64,000 nt of DNA from positions 186,001 to 250,000 of the forward strand of contig NZ_JAGGLR010000008.1 in NCBI RefSeq assembly GCF_017874715.1, in the 5' to 3' direction. This DNA is from Streptomyces iranensis (GTDB lineage Bacteria; Actinomycetota; Actinomycetes; Streptomycetales; Streptomycetaceae). Shown one piece after another: positions 33,935 through 42,328 of the stretch. The notes below the pieces were generated by a model. The model ran no database searches. It worked only from the letters and a program-made list of their open reading frames with translations, and was not told the DNA's origin. Each line of letters begins with the position of its first letter. Positions within the stretch are counted from its first letter, which is position 1. The translations under genes and the position numbers were made by a program.

Positions 33935-34483
33935 TCAGACCGTCCGGTCCGCGGCGACCGCCGCGACCCGTCCGTCCACGGCCGGCTGCCGCTGCTCCCG
34001 GGTGGCCATGCGGCCGCGGAGAAATATGGTGCCCAGCCGCGTGACCACCTCGGTGAGTGCCATCAGCACGAACGCGGCCACCCACGCGTCCCCCGTGGTG
34101 ATCCGGTGGGCCAGGCTGAAGCGGGCCACGTCGTCGGCGCCGCCGTGGTCGACCCACAGCTGGAAGCCCATCCGCGCCCCCATGCCCAGCACCCACAGGG
34201 TCGCGGAGACCGCCCCCGCCTTGATGAAGAGATGCGCGCCGACCTTGCGTATACGGGTGTAGACGCCGCCCGCGACGCCGAGGGCCGCGCCAACGGCGAC
34301 GAGCGCGCCGATCAGCACCAGGTCGTTGCCGGCCGTGGGCACGGTGTTCAGGTAGCTGTGCGCGACGAAGGCCACGATCCCCAGGGGGATCACGTACGAC
34401 TTGGCGTCGAGGCGGCCCTCCCGCAGCTGTCGGAAGACGACGAGGAGGAGGGCGATGTCGGTGATCCATTCAGTCGTTGTCAT
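33935..34483 (-). CDS. conserved membrane protein, CcdC/DUF1453-like
   Basis: A 182-residue integral membrane protein with about five helices (ITDIALLLVVFRQLREGRLD; YVIPLGIVAFVAHSYL; LVLIGALVAVGAALGVAGG; AGAVSATLWVLGMGARMGF). The layout resembles CcdC-like or DUF1453 proteins that often precede HisKA_3/NarL pairs in Streptomyces. It is the first gene of a three-gene operon with the kinase and regulator. It may be an accessory of signal perception. Family assignment is tentative; the membrane topology is clear. The ATG at 34483 begins MTTTEWITD. Confidence 0.7.
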   Translation of the reverse strand: MTTTEWITDIALLLVVFRQLREGRLDAKSYVIPLGIVAFVAHSYLNTVPTAGNDLVLIGALVAVGAALGVAGGVYTRIRKVGAHLFIKAGAVSATLWVLGMGARMGFQLWVDHGGADDVARFSLAHRITTGDAWVAAFVLMALTEVVTRLGTIFLRGRMATREQRQPAVDGRVAAVAADRTV

Positions 34484-34572
34484 GCCTCAAGCCTGCTGGC
34501 GCGGACCCGTACGCGCCTGGACCCACGGGTGGAACTATGGGTGGAGTCCGGTCAGCCGGTGATCTCCCGGAC

Positions 34573-34721
34573 TCACGGGAGCAGCAGTCGTTCCAGAGGG
34601 ACGACGAGGTGGAGGAGCAGCACGCTCATGATGCTGAGCAGGGCCATCGCCGCGAAGGCGAGAGGGGTGTCGGCGCTGCCGCCCGAGGCGACGATCACAT
34701 GGCCGAGCCCGCACTTCGCCA
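34573..34721 (-). pseudogene. 3' remnant of an ABC-transporter permease
   Basis: Reverse translation gives GLGHVIVASGGSADTPLAFA, then AMALLSIMSVLLLHLVVPLERLLLP and a stop. This is the usual last helix and C-terminus of nitrate/sulfonate-type ABC permeases (ending in LERLLLP). Everything upstream has been replaced at about 34721 by an IS1380-like piece. A CTCCCG/CGGGAG hairpin follows the stop. Confidence 0.65.
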
Positions 34722-34972
34722 TCAACACCGCCTGGCTGGAGTTGTCCCTGACCGCCCTCGGCCTGCTCGCCTGGATGCGCACTCTGCTGCTGCTAGGCGA
34801 ACTGGCCACCGCCGAGCCGAAGAAGCTCCGCTACCGGCTGCTCCACGCAGCTGCCCGCATCACCCGAGGCGGTCGCCGCCTGCAGCTGCGGATCTCCGCG
34901 ACCTGGCCCCGGCGAAACGAGCTGACCAGTGCATTCGCCCGCCTCACGGCTCTGCCACGGCCGGCTGCCTGA
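34710..34972 (+). mobile_element. IS1380-family transposase remnant (C-terminal)
   Basis: The forward frame ends NTAWLELSLTALGLLAWMRT, LLLLGELATAEPKKLRYRLLH, ITRGGRRLQLRISATWPRR, ALPRPAA-stop. This is the conserved C-terminal end of IS1380-type transposases. The N-terminal and DDE parts are absent. It joins the ABC permease remnant on its left, so an insertion followed by deletion is likely. Confidence 0.8.
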
Positions 34973-35029
34973 ACCGCGCCACCGCCCCTGACCACCCACG
35001 ACCCGAGAAACCCTGGAGAACCCGACCCG

Positions 35030-35317
35030 CGCGTCGGGCCCGCACCTGGCAGCGCAGGATCTCCTGGATTTGCTGGTCGAGGCCGTCCTGGCGCCACAGG
35101 GTGAAGTAGTAGAACACCGCCGACCAGGCCGGGAAATCGTGCGGCAGGAGCCGCCACCGACAGCCGGTCGGGTTCCGGTGGAGCAGCGCGTTCACGACCT
35201 CCCGCAGATCACAGGAGCCCGGGTTCCCGGTCGCCGATGCTTCCACCCGGTGACCAGCGGTTCGATTAACGCCCACTGCTTGTCGGTCAAGTCGGTTGCA
35301 TACGGCATCCGTTCCAT
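35030..35317 (-). mobile_element. IS5-family transposase remnant (N-terminal part)
   Basis: The reverse strand reads MERMPYATDLTDKQWALIE, then PLVTGWKHRRPGTRAPV; after a frameshift near 35215 it continues CDLREVVNALLHRNPTGCRW, RLLPHDFPAWSAVFYYFTLW, RQDGLDQQIQEILRCQVRAR. This is the N-terminal DUF4096-type region of an IS5 transposase. The catalytic part is gone and no inverted repeats are seen. Confidence 0.8.
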
Positions 35318-35531
35318 GCCCCTTGACGCGCTCAGATCCTGCGGCCTGCTGGAGGGTGATGAGCCTGTCGGGGAGCTTTAGGCGGTAGACCATAAGCCGG
35401 TCGTCAGCCCGACCTACCTGGGACGTGGGCTGGGTGACGGCTCTCGCCGCGTTGGGGAGTGAACCGCCTCACACGGCAACGGCCCTGCCCGTACCCTGGC
35501 AGTGACGAGCTGGACAGAGAGGGGCAAGGCC

Positions 35532-36624
35532 ATGTCATCTGACGCTACCCCGGACCCGCTTGACCACCCGCTGGTCTTCGGCCAGCGGATGCAAGTCCTC
35601 CGTACCCGCCGGGGCATGAGCCGTACCGTCCTCGCCGGTCTCCTCGGCAAGTCCCCGAGTTGGGTGAAGCGGGTGGAGTACGGCGCTCTCCGCGCTCCCG
35701 CACTCCCCATGATCTTGCGCATCGCCGAGGTGCTGCGCGTCCGCGACCTTTCCGAGCTCACCGGCGATCAGACCATGCCCGTCGACCTCTTCATCGGCCC
35801 GGGTCACGCCAAGCTGCCCGCGGTACGAGCCGCGATCGAAGCGTTCCCCTTCACCGCCGACCGCGAAGCGCCGTCGCCCGCGCACCTGGGCGCGCGCCTC
35901 CAAAGCGCCTGGTCCGCCCGCCACTCCGCACCCAACCACCGCGAAGTGATCGGCGGCCTCCTGCCGGCCCTCATCCGGGATGCGCGACTCGCCGTACGCC
36001 AGGCCGATCGCGCCCCCGAACGGCGGGCAGCTCAAGCGGTCCTCGCCGAGGTCTACAGCCTCAGCCAGTTCTTCATCGCCTACCAGCCCGACTCCGCGCC
36101 ACCTCACCCCGCTACTGCCGGATGCGCCGGACACCGTACGCGCGATCACCGGCGCCCTGCAGTTCGAGGCCGGATACACCGCGGCCCGCCGCGGTGATAC
36201 CGGCGCAGCCTGGGGCTACTGGGACACCGCCCGCGAGATGGCCGAGCGGCTGCCTGCCGACTACTACCACCCCATGACCTCGTTCTCCCGAGGCATCATG
36301 GGCGCGCACGCGGTCACGGTCGCCGTCGAGCTGCACGCGGGCGGGGAGTCCGTACGGCAGGCCGCGAAGGCGGACGCCAAGACGATTCCCTCACGGCCGA
36401 GGCGAGCCCGGCACCGGATCGAGGAGGCTCGCGGCTATCACCTGGACGGGCAACCGGAGACCGCGCTGGCGACGCTGGACAAGGCGTACGAGGCCGCGCC
36501 GGAGACGATCCGCTACAACGGCTATGCGCGCCGGATCACCTTGGAAGAGACCGAGTCGAAGTCTCCGGTGCATCGCCGTCGCGCCGCCGAACTGGCAGTG
36601 AGGATCGGCGTATTGGCTGCCTGA
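35532..36624 (+). pseudogene. XRE-family TPR regulator, broken copy A
   Basis: It is nearly identical to the intact gene at 43099-44349. The N-terminal XRE helix-turn-helix (FGQRMQVLRTRRGMSRTVL, GLLGKSPSWVKRVEYGA) and the TPR-like region are present, but 158 bases (equivalent to 43666-43823) are missing between GCGC repeats, after which the frame is lost and translation would stop at 36197. The remainder continues in another frame from HLTPLLPDAPDTV to ELAVRIGVLAA. In the helix region RVEYGALRAP replaces the QVENGTLRTP of copy B. Confidence 0.9.
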
Positions 36625-36701
36625 ACCAAGGTTCGAGGGGCAGAATCTCTGCCCCTCCTGCGTCCCCGGCGCTCATACGGTCGGTCAGCACCTGATCATC
36701 G

Positions 36702-37139
36702 ATGACGCCGGGGGACCCCGTGCAGACCAGCAGCCGTAAAGCAGAGCGATGGACACCCCCACGCGGGGACAACGTAGAGATGGTCGAGGTCGGCCCCCAC
36801 TGGGATGCCGTGCGCGCTCCCGTGGACATCGGTGAGCGAGCACTGGAGTTACTTGGCGGGGCGACCGGTGCCGTCATCGCCGACTACGCACAGATGTACT
36901 GGCTGATCCCGCCGGGGAGCGCCCAGTACTGGCGACGCCTCCCGACGGTCCAGGCACTCGGGGCAGCCTCGACCTCGTACGTTGGTGTGCCTCCCATCGG
37001 CCACACCACCGGGCCGGTACTGCACTGGCGCGTCCCGTTCGGGCCAGACCGGTACCTCACCGACAGCCCCTTGTTACGCGGGGCCTTGGCCCAAGCGGTC
37101 GCCGCCGAGCTCGGCCCTGACCGGAAGGTCGGCCGGTGA
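36702..37139 (+). CDS. hypothetical protein between XRE and methyltransferase genes
   Basis: A protein of up to 145 residues that I do not recognise with confidence. It has good Streptomyces codon bias. Visible blocks: VEMVEVGPHWDAVRAPV, GERALELLGGATGAVIADY, MYWLIPPGSAQYWRRLP, TSYVGVPP, GPVLHWRVPFGPDRYLTD. The aromatic-rich WLIPPGSA/VGVPP pattern recalls N-terminal primase-polymerase-like domains of actinomycete proteins, but key catalytic motifs are not evident. The start is either ATG 36702 (no clear ribosome site) or GTG 36720 (GGGGGA just upstream). Its stop overlaps the next small gene. This gene is absent from copy B. Confidence 0.6.
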   Translation: MTPGDPVQTSSRKAERWTPPRGDNVEMVEVGPHWDAVRAPVDIGERALELLGGATGAVIADYAQMYWLIPPGSAQYWRRLPTVQALGAASTSYVGVPPIGHTTGPVLHWRVPFGPDRYLTDSPLLRGALAQAVAAELGPDRKVGR

Positions 37140-37321
37140 CCACCACCCAACTCCGCGGCCCGCTGGGCCCGGCCGCCGCGAACGAGTGGCGCGCAGCTCT
37201 GGAGCACGCCGCGGGCTGCCTGGCCTGCCGGGCCCCCGGCGCCAGGTGCGAGACCGGGGAGCGACTGCTCAGCGCTTACGAGAGCGCTGCGCGGCAGGCC
37301 CGGTCGGAGGAGGGCCAATGA
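37136..37321 (+). CDS. small hypothetical protein with CxxC
   Basis: A 61-residue protein starting at GTG 37136, overlapping the previous stop by four bases. The central AAGCLACRAPGARCETGERLL gives a CLAC motif and a third Cys, which could bind metal or form a small zinc knuckle. The C-terminus is helical and charged (LSAYESAARQARSEEGQ). It is probably co-translated with its neighbours in the XRE-methyltransferase cassette. Family and function are unknown. Confidence 0.6.
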   Translation: MTTTQLRGPLGPAAANEWRAALEHAAGCLACRAPGARCETGERLLSAYESAARQARSEEGQ

Positions 37322-37817
37322 GGCACCGACGCCGGGCCCCCGCCGAACGAGCGGAGCTGTTCGCCTTCCGCGCCACCCGGCTGGGCCCGCTGCCCAGCGC
37401 GAGCTCCGCGCTGCGGGCGCGCCGCTCTCCTCGACCGGCTCGCCACACGCATCGTGAAGGATCACGACGTCGCGCTGCCACTCGCCGAGCGGATCGCCGC
37501 CCAGACCGCGGCGTTTCTCGCGGCCTGCGCCAATAACACCGGCCGACCGTTAACGCCCAGCAAGGCCGTCGACATCGGCTGGCACACCTTCCTTCTCCAC
37601 ACCCGCGACTACGCGGACTTCTGCCAGCGCGTTGCGGGACACTTCATCCACCACGTCCCCACGAACCCGGCGGAGGGCGGGCGCGGCGCGGCGGCGCACC
37701 CTCGATGCCATCGCGGCCACCGGGTACGCGGTGGACGCCGACCTCTGGCCCGAAGCGACCGACTGCAGCCAGTGCCACGCGGGCTGCTCCGACAGCCCCA
37801 ACAGCGGAAAGGGTTGA
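37318..37817 (+). pseudogene. glycine-rich-domain-like protein (GRDP type), frameshifted
   Basis: A start overlaps the preceding stop (ATGAGG) and reads MRHRRRAPAERAELFAF, but the recognisable domain lies in the next frame: ALLDRLATRIVKDHDVALP, LAERIAAQTAAFLAACANN, AVDIGWHTFLLHTRDYADF, RVAGHFIHHVPTNP. It then slips once more near 37680 to TLDAIAATGYAVDADLWPE and DCSQCHAGCSDSP. The His, Cys and WHTF motifs match a common Streptomyces glycine-rich-domain-like family. Two frame changes are needed, so it is either a pseudogene or affected by sequence errors. The true N-terminus is uncertain. Confidence 0.6.
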
Positions 37818-37882
37818 CGTAAGCACCCCGTCGGCCGCCCGGCACCGCCGCCGGGCGGTCGGCCCACAGGAACGGAGGGCGC

Positions 37883-38587
37883 ATGACGGAGACCGCCTGG
37901 GACACCTACGCGCGGCAGAAGCCCCAGCGGCGGCCCGTGAACGCAGCCGGGGAGACGACGTGGTTCAACTGGACGCAGTACCCCGACCACGGACCCGGTG
38001 CGGAGGTCCTCGGTGTGAACCGCGGCTCGGCGGTCCTGGAGCTCGGCTGTGGGAAGGGCGGCAACCTCGCGCACGTCGCGACACTCGGCGCGCGGGCCGT
38101 GGGCGTGGACCTGTCCCTGGCCCAGCTCAGGGCCGCCGAAGCCCGATGGGCTGACACCGCTGAGTTGGAGCTGCACCAGGCGGACGCCCTCGACTTCCTG
38201 GCCCACTGCACGGACACCTTCGACGCGGTGTTCTCCGCCTTCGGCGCGGTGTGGTTCACCGCCCCTGCCCGACTGCTGTCGGCGATTCGTGAGCGCCTCC
38301 GTCCGGGCGGCGTGCTCGCCTTCTCCCAGCGCCCGCCTGTCGAGGGCTGCTACGGCTGCCAGGCGTCGTACATCACCAGGTCCGAGGACGAGGACCCGCT
38401 GGTGGTGAAGCGCTGGGACTACGAACCACCGCGCTGGACGCAGATCCTGTGCGCGCACGGGTTCACGGGAGCGACCGCACGGCTGTTGCCCCCGCCGGTC
38501 GGCCCCCGGAAGATCGGCACCCTGCTGGTCCGCGCCACGAGGGGCGCTGTGACTCGGACGGGCGCGCGGAGGGGCGGGACCCAGTGA
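37883..38587 (+). CDS. class I SAM-dependent methyltransferase
   Basis: A 234-residue methyltransferase. Motif I is AVLELGCGKGGNLAHVATL (residues 48-66), then AVGVDLSLAQLRAAEARW and the motif II/III region FDAVFSAFGAVWFTAPARLL followed by LRPGGVLAFSQRPP. This is a standard Rossmann-type small-molecule methyltransferase; the acceptor is unknown. CYGCQASYI and the late GFTGATARLLP are retained in the damaged copy B. It follows the XRE cassette and ends inside a strong terminator hairpin. The ATG at 37883 follows GGAACGGAGGGCGC. Confidence 0.9.
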   Translation: MTETAWDTYARQKPQRRPVNAAGETTWFNWTQYPDHGPGAEVLGVNRGSAVLELGCGKGGNLAHVATLGARAVGVDLSLAQLRAAEARWADTAELELHQADALDFLAHCTDTFDAVFSAFGAVWFTAPARLLSAIRERLRPGGVLAFSQRPPVEGCYGCQASYITRSEDEDPLVVKRWDYEPPRWTQILCAHGFTGATARLLPPPVGPRKIGTLLVRATRGAVTRTGARRGGTQ

Positions 38588-38601
38588 GTTGGGTCCCGCC
38601 C
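38572..38601. terminator. bidirectional terminator, copy A
   Basis: GGGCGGGACCCA (38572-38583) pairs perfectly with TGGGTCCCGCCC (38590-38601) around a six-base loop holding the end of the methyltransferase stop codon. It separates two convergent genes. A near copy lies at 45255-45291. Confidence 0.88.
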
Positions 38602-38625
38602 TTCGGGGTCATCGTGGTGGGCGGC

Positions 38626-39681
38626 TCACTCGGGGTCCTTGATGTCGTCGCCCGGCAGGAGCTGCTGCGTGGGGGGCGGGTCAATGGTCCCGGTGGGGTT
38701 GGTGCAGCCGGAGACGCTGCCTTCGGGGGCGCAGTTGTCCGGGATGTTGTCGATGACCTTGGTGTTGGTGAGCGTGACCTGACCGGCCTGGTTGTCGATG
38801 CCGCCGCCGGCGGTGATCGCCGTGTTACGGGTGATCAGGCTGTCGACCAGTGTGGCGGTGGCGGTGCCGAAGGTGGTGGAGAGGTTTGAGAGGCCCGCGC
38901 CTCTCACGGCGATGTTGTCCCTGAGGGTGGTCGACTTCAGGTTCAGGGTGGAGGCGTTCACGTTGCGGATGCCGCCACCCTCGATGCCGGTGTTGCCCCG
39001 GACCGATACCGACTCCAGGGACGCGGTGCCCAGTTGGTTCTCAAAACCGCCACCATTGCTGGTGACCGCCCGATTCTTGAGCAGGGAGCCGCCCTTCATC
39101 GTCGTCGTGCCGTTACCGGTGTTGAGGACTCCGCCGCCGAAGCTGGCCGCGCGGTTGCGCTCGAAGGTGGTGCGCTCCAGGTTGAGCTGCCCACCGTCGT
39201 TGGAGACGCCACCACCGGTGACCGCGAAATTGTCCTTGAAGGCGGTGTCGTTCAGGTTCAGCGTGCCCTGTTCGTTCGCCGCGCCGCCGCCGAAGCTGCT
39301 GCTGAGGCCGCCGCTGACGGTGAGCGACTTCAGGGTGAGCGTGCCACCGGATACGACGTGGAAGATGCGGAAGCTTTCCGTGGCGTCCGGGTCGCGTCGG
39401 ATGGTGGAGCCGTTGCCGGAGATAGTTACGTCCCCGGTGATCTCCGGGAGTCCGTCGTCGGGGTTGTCGGGTGTGGTCAGTGTGTAGGTGCAGTGGGACG
39501 CGAGGGCGATGCGGGCACCGCTGGTGTTGGCCTCGTTGATCGCGGTCACCAGGCCGGGGATGTCGTCGCACCCCACTCGGATGTCTTCGGCGGCACTGGC
39601 CGACCCGATCGGCAGGACCGCCAGGGAGAGTCCCGCACCGACCGCGGCGGTCATGGCGCCGGACCGCAGTATGTACTTCAT
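38626..39681 (-). CDS. secreted right-handed beta-helix repeat protein
   Basis: A 351-residue exported protein. It has a Sec signal (MKYILRSGAMTAAVGAGLSL, then ending near ASA), followed by GCDDIPGLVTAINEANTSGA, a typical start of Pmp/pectate-lyase-like beta-helix proteins. About ten rungs follow with recurring xLTLxSxTxxxN and GGGVxN patterns (GGGAANEQGTLNLNDTAFKD, GGGVSNDGGQLNLERTTFER, GGGVLNTGNGTTTMKGGSLL). No catalytic residues or cell-wall anchor are obvious. It is probably an adhesive or binding surface. The ATG at 39681 has AGGAAGG upstream. A heavily deleted relic is at 45292. Confidence 0.82.
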   Translation of the reverse strand: MKYILRSGAMTAAVGAGLSLAVLPIGSASAAEDIRVGCDDIPGLVTAINEANTSGARIALASHCTYTLTTPDNPDDGLPEITGDVTISGNGSTIRRDPDATESFRIFHVVSGGTLTLKSLTVSGGLSSSFGGGAANEQGTLNLNDTAFKDNFAVTGGGVSNDGGQLNLERTTFERNRAASFGGGVLNTGNGTTTMKGGSLLKNRAVTSNGGGFENQLGTASLESVSVRGNTGIEGGGIRNVNASTLNLKSTTLRDNIAVRGAGLSNLSTTFGTATATLVDSLITRNTAITAGGGIDNQAGQVTLTNTKVIDNIPDNCAPEGSVSGCTNPTGTIDPPPTQQLLPGDDIKDPE

Positions 39682-39833
39682 CGCTACGCCTTCCTCAGCG
39701 CTGGAGTGAAGCGGCGCATCACGGGCACCAGCGGCCATGCTGGTCAACCGGGATGGCAAGATGACGTTTCATTTGTAACTACAGGTGATCGCGCCCTCAC
39801 CTGGTGTGCCGCCAAACGGGTCCGGGCCTTGCC

Positions 39834-40304
39834 TCAGTGTTCGCTGTGCGTCGCTGTTTTGAGCGCCTCCGTCGGGGTGGGTTCACCGGCGCGGCATGTG
39901 TCGGCGGTGTCGAGTGCCGGGCTCTTGCCCATCTGGTCGGCGTCGCCCTTGACGACGTAGACCTCCCAGGGCTCCTTGCCGGGGCCGTGGACCCAGACCT
40001 TGTCCTGGAGGGCGTAGCAGCAGGAGGTGTCGTTCTCCTCGAAGGTGGCGAGCCCCGCGTCCTTGAGGCGGTCGGTGGCGGCGGTGACCTGGTCGGTGGA
40101 GGCGACCTCGACGCCGAGGTGGTCCAGCCGGGTCTCCTGGGTCGCCTCGCCTTCGATCAGGACGAGCTTCAGCGGCGGCTCGGTGATCGCGAAGTTGGCG
40201 TATCCGGGGCGGCGCTTGGCGGGCTCGACGCCGAAGAGCTTGGAGTAGAACGCCACCGAAGCGTCCAGGTCGGGCACGTTCAGGGCGAGCTGCAGGCGGG
40301 ACAT
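39834..40304 (-). CDS. arsI: ArsI/CadI-family extradiol dioxygenase (C-As lyase type)
   Basis: A 156-residue vicinal-oxygen-chelate protein. It opens SRLQLALNVPDLDASVAFYS and has Fe(II) ligands in the expected places (Gln5, His62 in DHLGVEV, Glu114 in EPWEVYVV). The vicinal cysteines NDTSCCYA (Cys95, Cys96) match the trivalent organoarsenical site described for ArsI C-As lyases. The enzyme family splits the carbon-arsenic bond of trivalent methyl- and arylarsenicals to give arsenite. It is divergent from arsR with an ArsR operator in between. The ATG at 40304 is preferred over 40319 because GGGAG is correctly spaced. CadI-type cadmium induction is an alternative role. Confidence 0.88.
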   Translation of the reverse strand: MSRLQLALNVPDLDASVAFYSKLFGVEPAKRRPGYANFAITEPPLKLVLIEGEATQETRLDHLGVEVASTDQVTAATDRLKDAGLATFEENDTSCCYALQDKVWVHGPGKEPWEVYVVKGDADQMGKSPALDTADTCRAGEPTPTEALKTATHSEH

Positions 40305-40337
40305 GGCGAGGTCTCCCATCAGGTTGTATCGATGTTC

Positions 40338-40366
40338 TTCGATTCAAGATTGCGCCTTGGATCGAA
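40338..40366. promoter_or_regulatory. ArsR operator between arsI and arsR
   Basis: TTCGATTCAAG (40338-40348) and CTTGGATCGAA (40356-40366) form an 11-bp inverted repeat with one mismatch and a 7-base spacer. It sits in the 80-base divergent promoter region, so one site can repress both directions. Confidence 0.85.
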
Positions 40367-40384
40367 AAACGTCAACATAGAAGA

Positions 40385-40786
40385 ATGTCGAAACAAGAGC
40401 TTGCGGTGCTCGGCCAGGACGGCGTCGACGGCTGCTGCCCGGGATTGCTGACCGCTCCGCTGGACGAGGCACAGTCCGTTGAGCTGGCAAAGGTGTTCAA
40501 GGCGCTGGGCGATCCGATCCGGCTGCGGCTGCTGTCGATGATCGCTTCCCGGGCCGGAGGCGAAGTGTGCGTCTGTGACCTCACCCCGGCCTTCGACCTT
40601 TCGCAGCCGACGATCTCCCACCACCTGAAGCTGCTGCGGCAGGCCGGGCTGATCGACTGCGAGCGCCGTGGCACGTGGGTCTACTACTGGCTGCTGCCGG
40701 AGATGACCGACCGGCTCGCGGGTATCCTCACCCGCCCCGCCGGGCAGCCTCTGCCCGAGCCCGCCGGGACGGCGGGGGACGCCTGA
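40385..40786 (+). CDS. arsR: ArsR-family arsenical repressor
   Basis: A 133-residue winged-helix repressor. The DNA-binding part includes VFKALGDPIRLRLLSMIAS and LSQPTISHHLKLLRQAG. Cysteines sit at 17-18 (GCCPG), 62 and 64 (EVCVCDL) and 92. The CxC in the helix is the E. coli-type site, whereas vicinal N-terminal cysteines recall the Corynebacterium-type site, so the sensor may be a hybrid. Arsenite or organoarsenical binding should release it from the operator. Its stop overlaps the start of acr3 (TGATG), so the genes are translationally coupled. Confidence 0.93.
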   Translation: MSKQELAVLGQDGVDGCCPGLLTAPLDEAQSVELAKVFKALGDPIRLRLLSMIASRAGGEVCVCDLTPAFDLSQPTISHHLKLLRQAGLIDCERRGTWVYYWLLPEMTDRLAGILTRPAGQPLPEPAGTAGDA

Positions 40787-41907
40787 TGGCCGCCGACCCC
40801 ACGGCGTCCTCGGCTGCTCAGGTTGCCACGCGCCTGACGTTCGTGGATCGTTTCCTCGCGGTGTGGATCCTGCTGGCGATGGCGGCCGGCCTCGGCCTGG
40901 GGCGGCTCGTCCCCGGCCTGGGTGACGCCCTGGCGAAGGTGACCGTCACCGGCGTCTCCCTGCCCATCGCGCTGGGCCTGCTGGTGATGATGTATCCGGT
41001 GCTGGCCAAGGTCCGCTATGACCGCCTCGACACGGTCACCCGGGATCGGCGCCTTCTGGTGCCCTCGCTCGTGCTGAACTGGGTCCTGGGCCCGGCGGTC
41101 ATGTTCGCGCTCGCCTGGCTGCTCCTGCCAGATCTGCCGGAGTACCGGTCGGGCCTGATCATCGTCGGCCTGGCCCGGTGTATCGCCATGGTCATCATCT
41201 GGAACGACCTGGCCTGCGGCGACCGCGAAGCGGCCGCCGTCCTCGTCGCTCTGAACTCTGTCTTCCAGGTGATCGCCTTCTCCGCGCTCGGCTGGTTCTA
41301 CCTCACCGTGCTGCCCGGCTGGCTCGGCCTGGAACGGACCGATCTCGAAATCAGCGTGTGGGAGATCGCCCGCAGTGTGCTGATCTTCCTCGGCGTCCCC
41401 CTGGTGGCGGGCTTCCTCACCCGCCGCCTCGGCGAGAGGGCCAGGGGCCGGGCCTGGTACGAGACGAAGCTCATCCCGCGCATCGGCCCGTTCGCCCTGT
41501 ACGGGCTGCTGTTCACGATCGTCGTCCTGTTCGCCCTCCAAGGCGACGCGATCACCTCACAGCCGATGGACGTGACGCGGATCGCGCTGCCGCTGCTGGT
41601 CTACTTCGCCGTGATGTGGGCCGGGTCCATGGCCCTGGGCAAGGCCGTGGGCCTGGACTATCCGCGCTCCACGACACTGGCGTTCACCGCCGCGGGCAAC
41701 AACTTCGAACTCGCCATCGCCGTCGCCATCGCCACCTTCGGCGCCTCCTCCGGGCAGGCCCTGGCCGGAGTCGTCGGCCCGCTCATCGAGGTCCCCGTAC
41801 TGATCGGCCTCGTCCACGTGGCCCTGGCCGCCCGCCGCCACTTCCCCCAGCCCGCCCCCACGACGGCCGGGCACGCGCCCACCCAGGAAGGTTCCGCCCG
41901 TGTCTGA
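40786..41907 (+). CDS. acr3: ACR3-family arsenite efflux permease
   Basis: A 373-residue ten-helix transporter of the ACR3 type. The signature VGLARCIAMVIIWNDLACGD contains the conserved helix-4 Cys (about 132), and the later AAGNNFELAIAVAIATFG contains the essential Glu. It extrudes arsenite across the cytoplasmic membrane using the proton gradient. The ATG at 40786 overlaps arsR; the 3' end overlaps arsC by 8 bases. A piece of its 5' region survives as a relic at 22143-22250. Confidence 0.94.
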   Translation: MAADPTASSAAQVATRLTFVDRFLAVWILLAMAAGLGLGRLVPGLGDALAKVTVTGVSLPIALGLLVMMYPVLAKVRYDRLDTVTRDRRLLVPSLVLNWVLGPAVMFALAWLLLPDLPEYRSGLIIVGLARCIAMVIIWNDLACGDREAAAVLVALNSVFQVIAFSALGWFYLTVLPGWLGLERTDLEISVWEIARSVLIFLGVPLVAGFLTRRLGERARGRAWYETKLIPRIGPFALYGLLFTIVVLFALQGDAITSQPMDVTRIALPLLVYFAVMWAGSMALGKAVGLDYPRSTTLAFTAAGNNFELAIAVAIATFGASSGQALAGVVGPLIEVPVLIGLVHVALAARRHFPQPAPTTAGHAPTQEGSARV

Positions 41908-42328
41908 CCCCCAGAGCCCCGAGAAGCCGTCCGTGCTGTTCGTCTGCGTCCACAACGCGGGCCGTTCCCAGATGGCCGCAGCCTTCCTCTCCGACCTCGC
42001 GGGCGACCGCGTCGAAGTCCGCTCCGCCGGCTCGGCACCCGCCGAGCACGTCAACCCCGCCGTGGTGGAAGCCATGGCGGAAGTCGGCGTCGACATCGCG
42101 GCGGAGATCCCGAAGGTGCTGACCGCCGAAGCCGTGCAGGCCTCGGACGTGGTCATCACCATGGGCTGCGGCGACGCCTGCCCCTACTTCCCCGGCAAGG
42201 CCTACCTGGACTGGAAGCTCGACGATCCGGCCGGGCGAGGTGTCGCGGCGGTACGGCCGATCCGTGACGAGATCCGGGCCCGCGTTCATGGCCTCGTCAG
42301 CGAACTCACCGCTGGAGGCCGCGGATGA
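41900..42328 (+). CDS. arsC: arsenate reductase, LMW-phosphatase type
   Basis: A 142-residue low-molecular-weight tyrosine-phosphatase-fold enzyme. The P-loop VLFVCVHNAGRSQMAAAF contains the CX5R motif (Cys16, Arg22), and MGCGDACPYFPG carries further cysteines. It reduces arsenate to arsenite; in actinobacteria the electron donor is usually mycothiol/mycoredoxin or thioredoxin. The GTG at 41900 lies within the end of acr3 and is preceded by AGGAAGG. It feeds arsenite to the ACR3 pump. Its stop overlaps the next gene. Confidence 0.92.
   Translation: MSDPQSPEKPSVLFVCVHNAGRSQMAAAFLSDLAGDRVEVRSAGSAPAEHVNPAVVEAMAEVGVDIAAEIPKVLTAEAVQASDVVITMGCGDACPYFPGKAYLDWKLDDPAGRGVAAVRPIRDEIRARVHGLVSELTAGGRG

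Larger units (their letters stand above)
35455..39681. repeat. segmental direct repeat, copy A
   Basis: Homology with copy B (43023-45440) starts at GGGAGTGAACCGCC and covers the XRE gene, most of the methyltransferase, the terminator and parts of the beta-helix gene. The XRE genes differ by only a few percent. In copy A the XRE gene is broken but the methyltransferase and beta-helix genes are intact. Order and orientation are the same in both copies. Confidence 0.88.

Noticed and set aside
34994..35020. Site-specific attachment site next to the IS remnants
   Set aside because: No tRNA, integrase or repeated att-like core was found on either side of the arsenic island.
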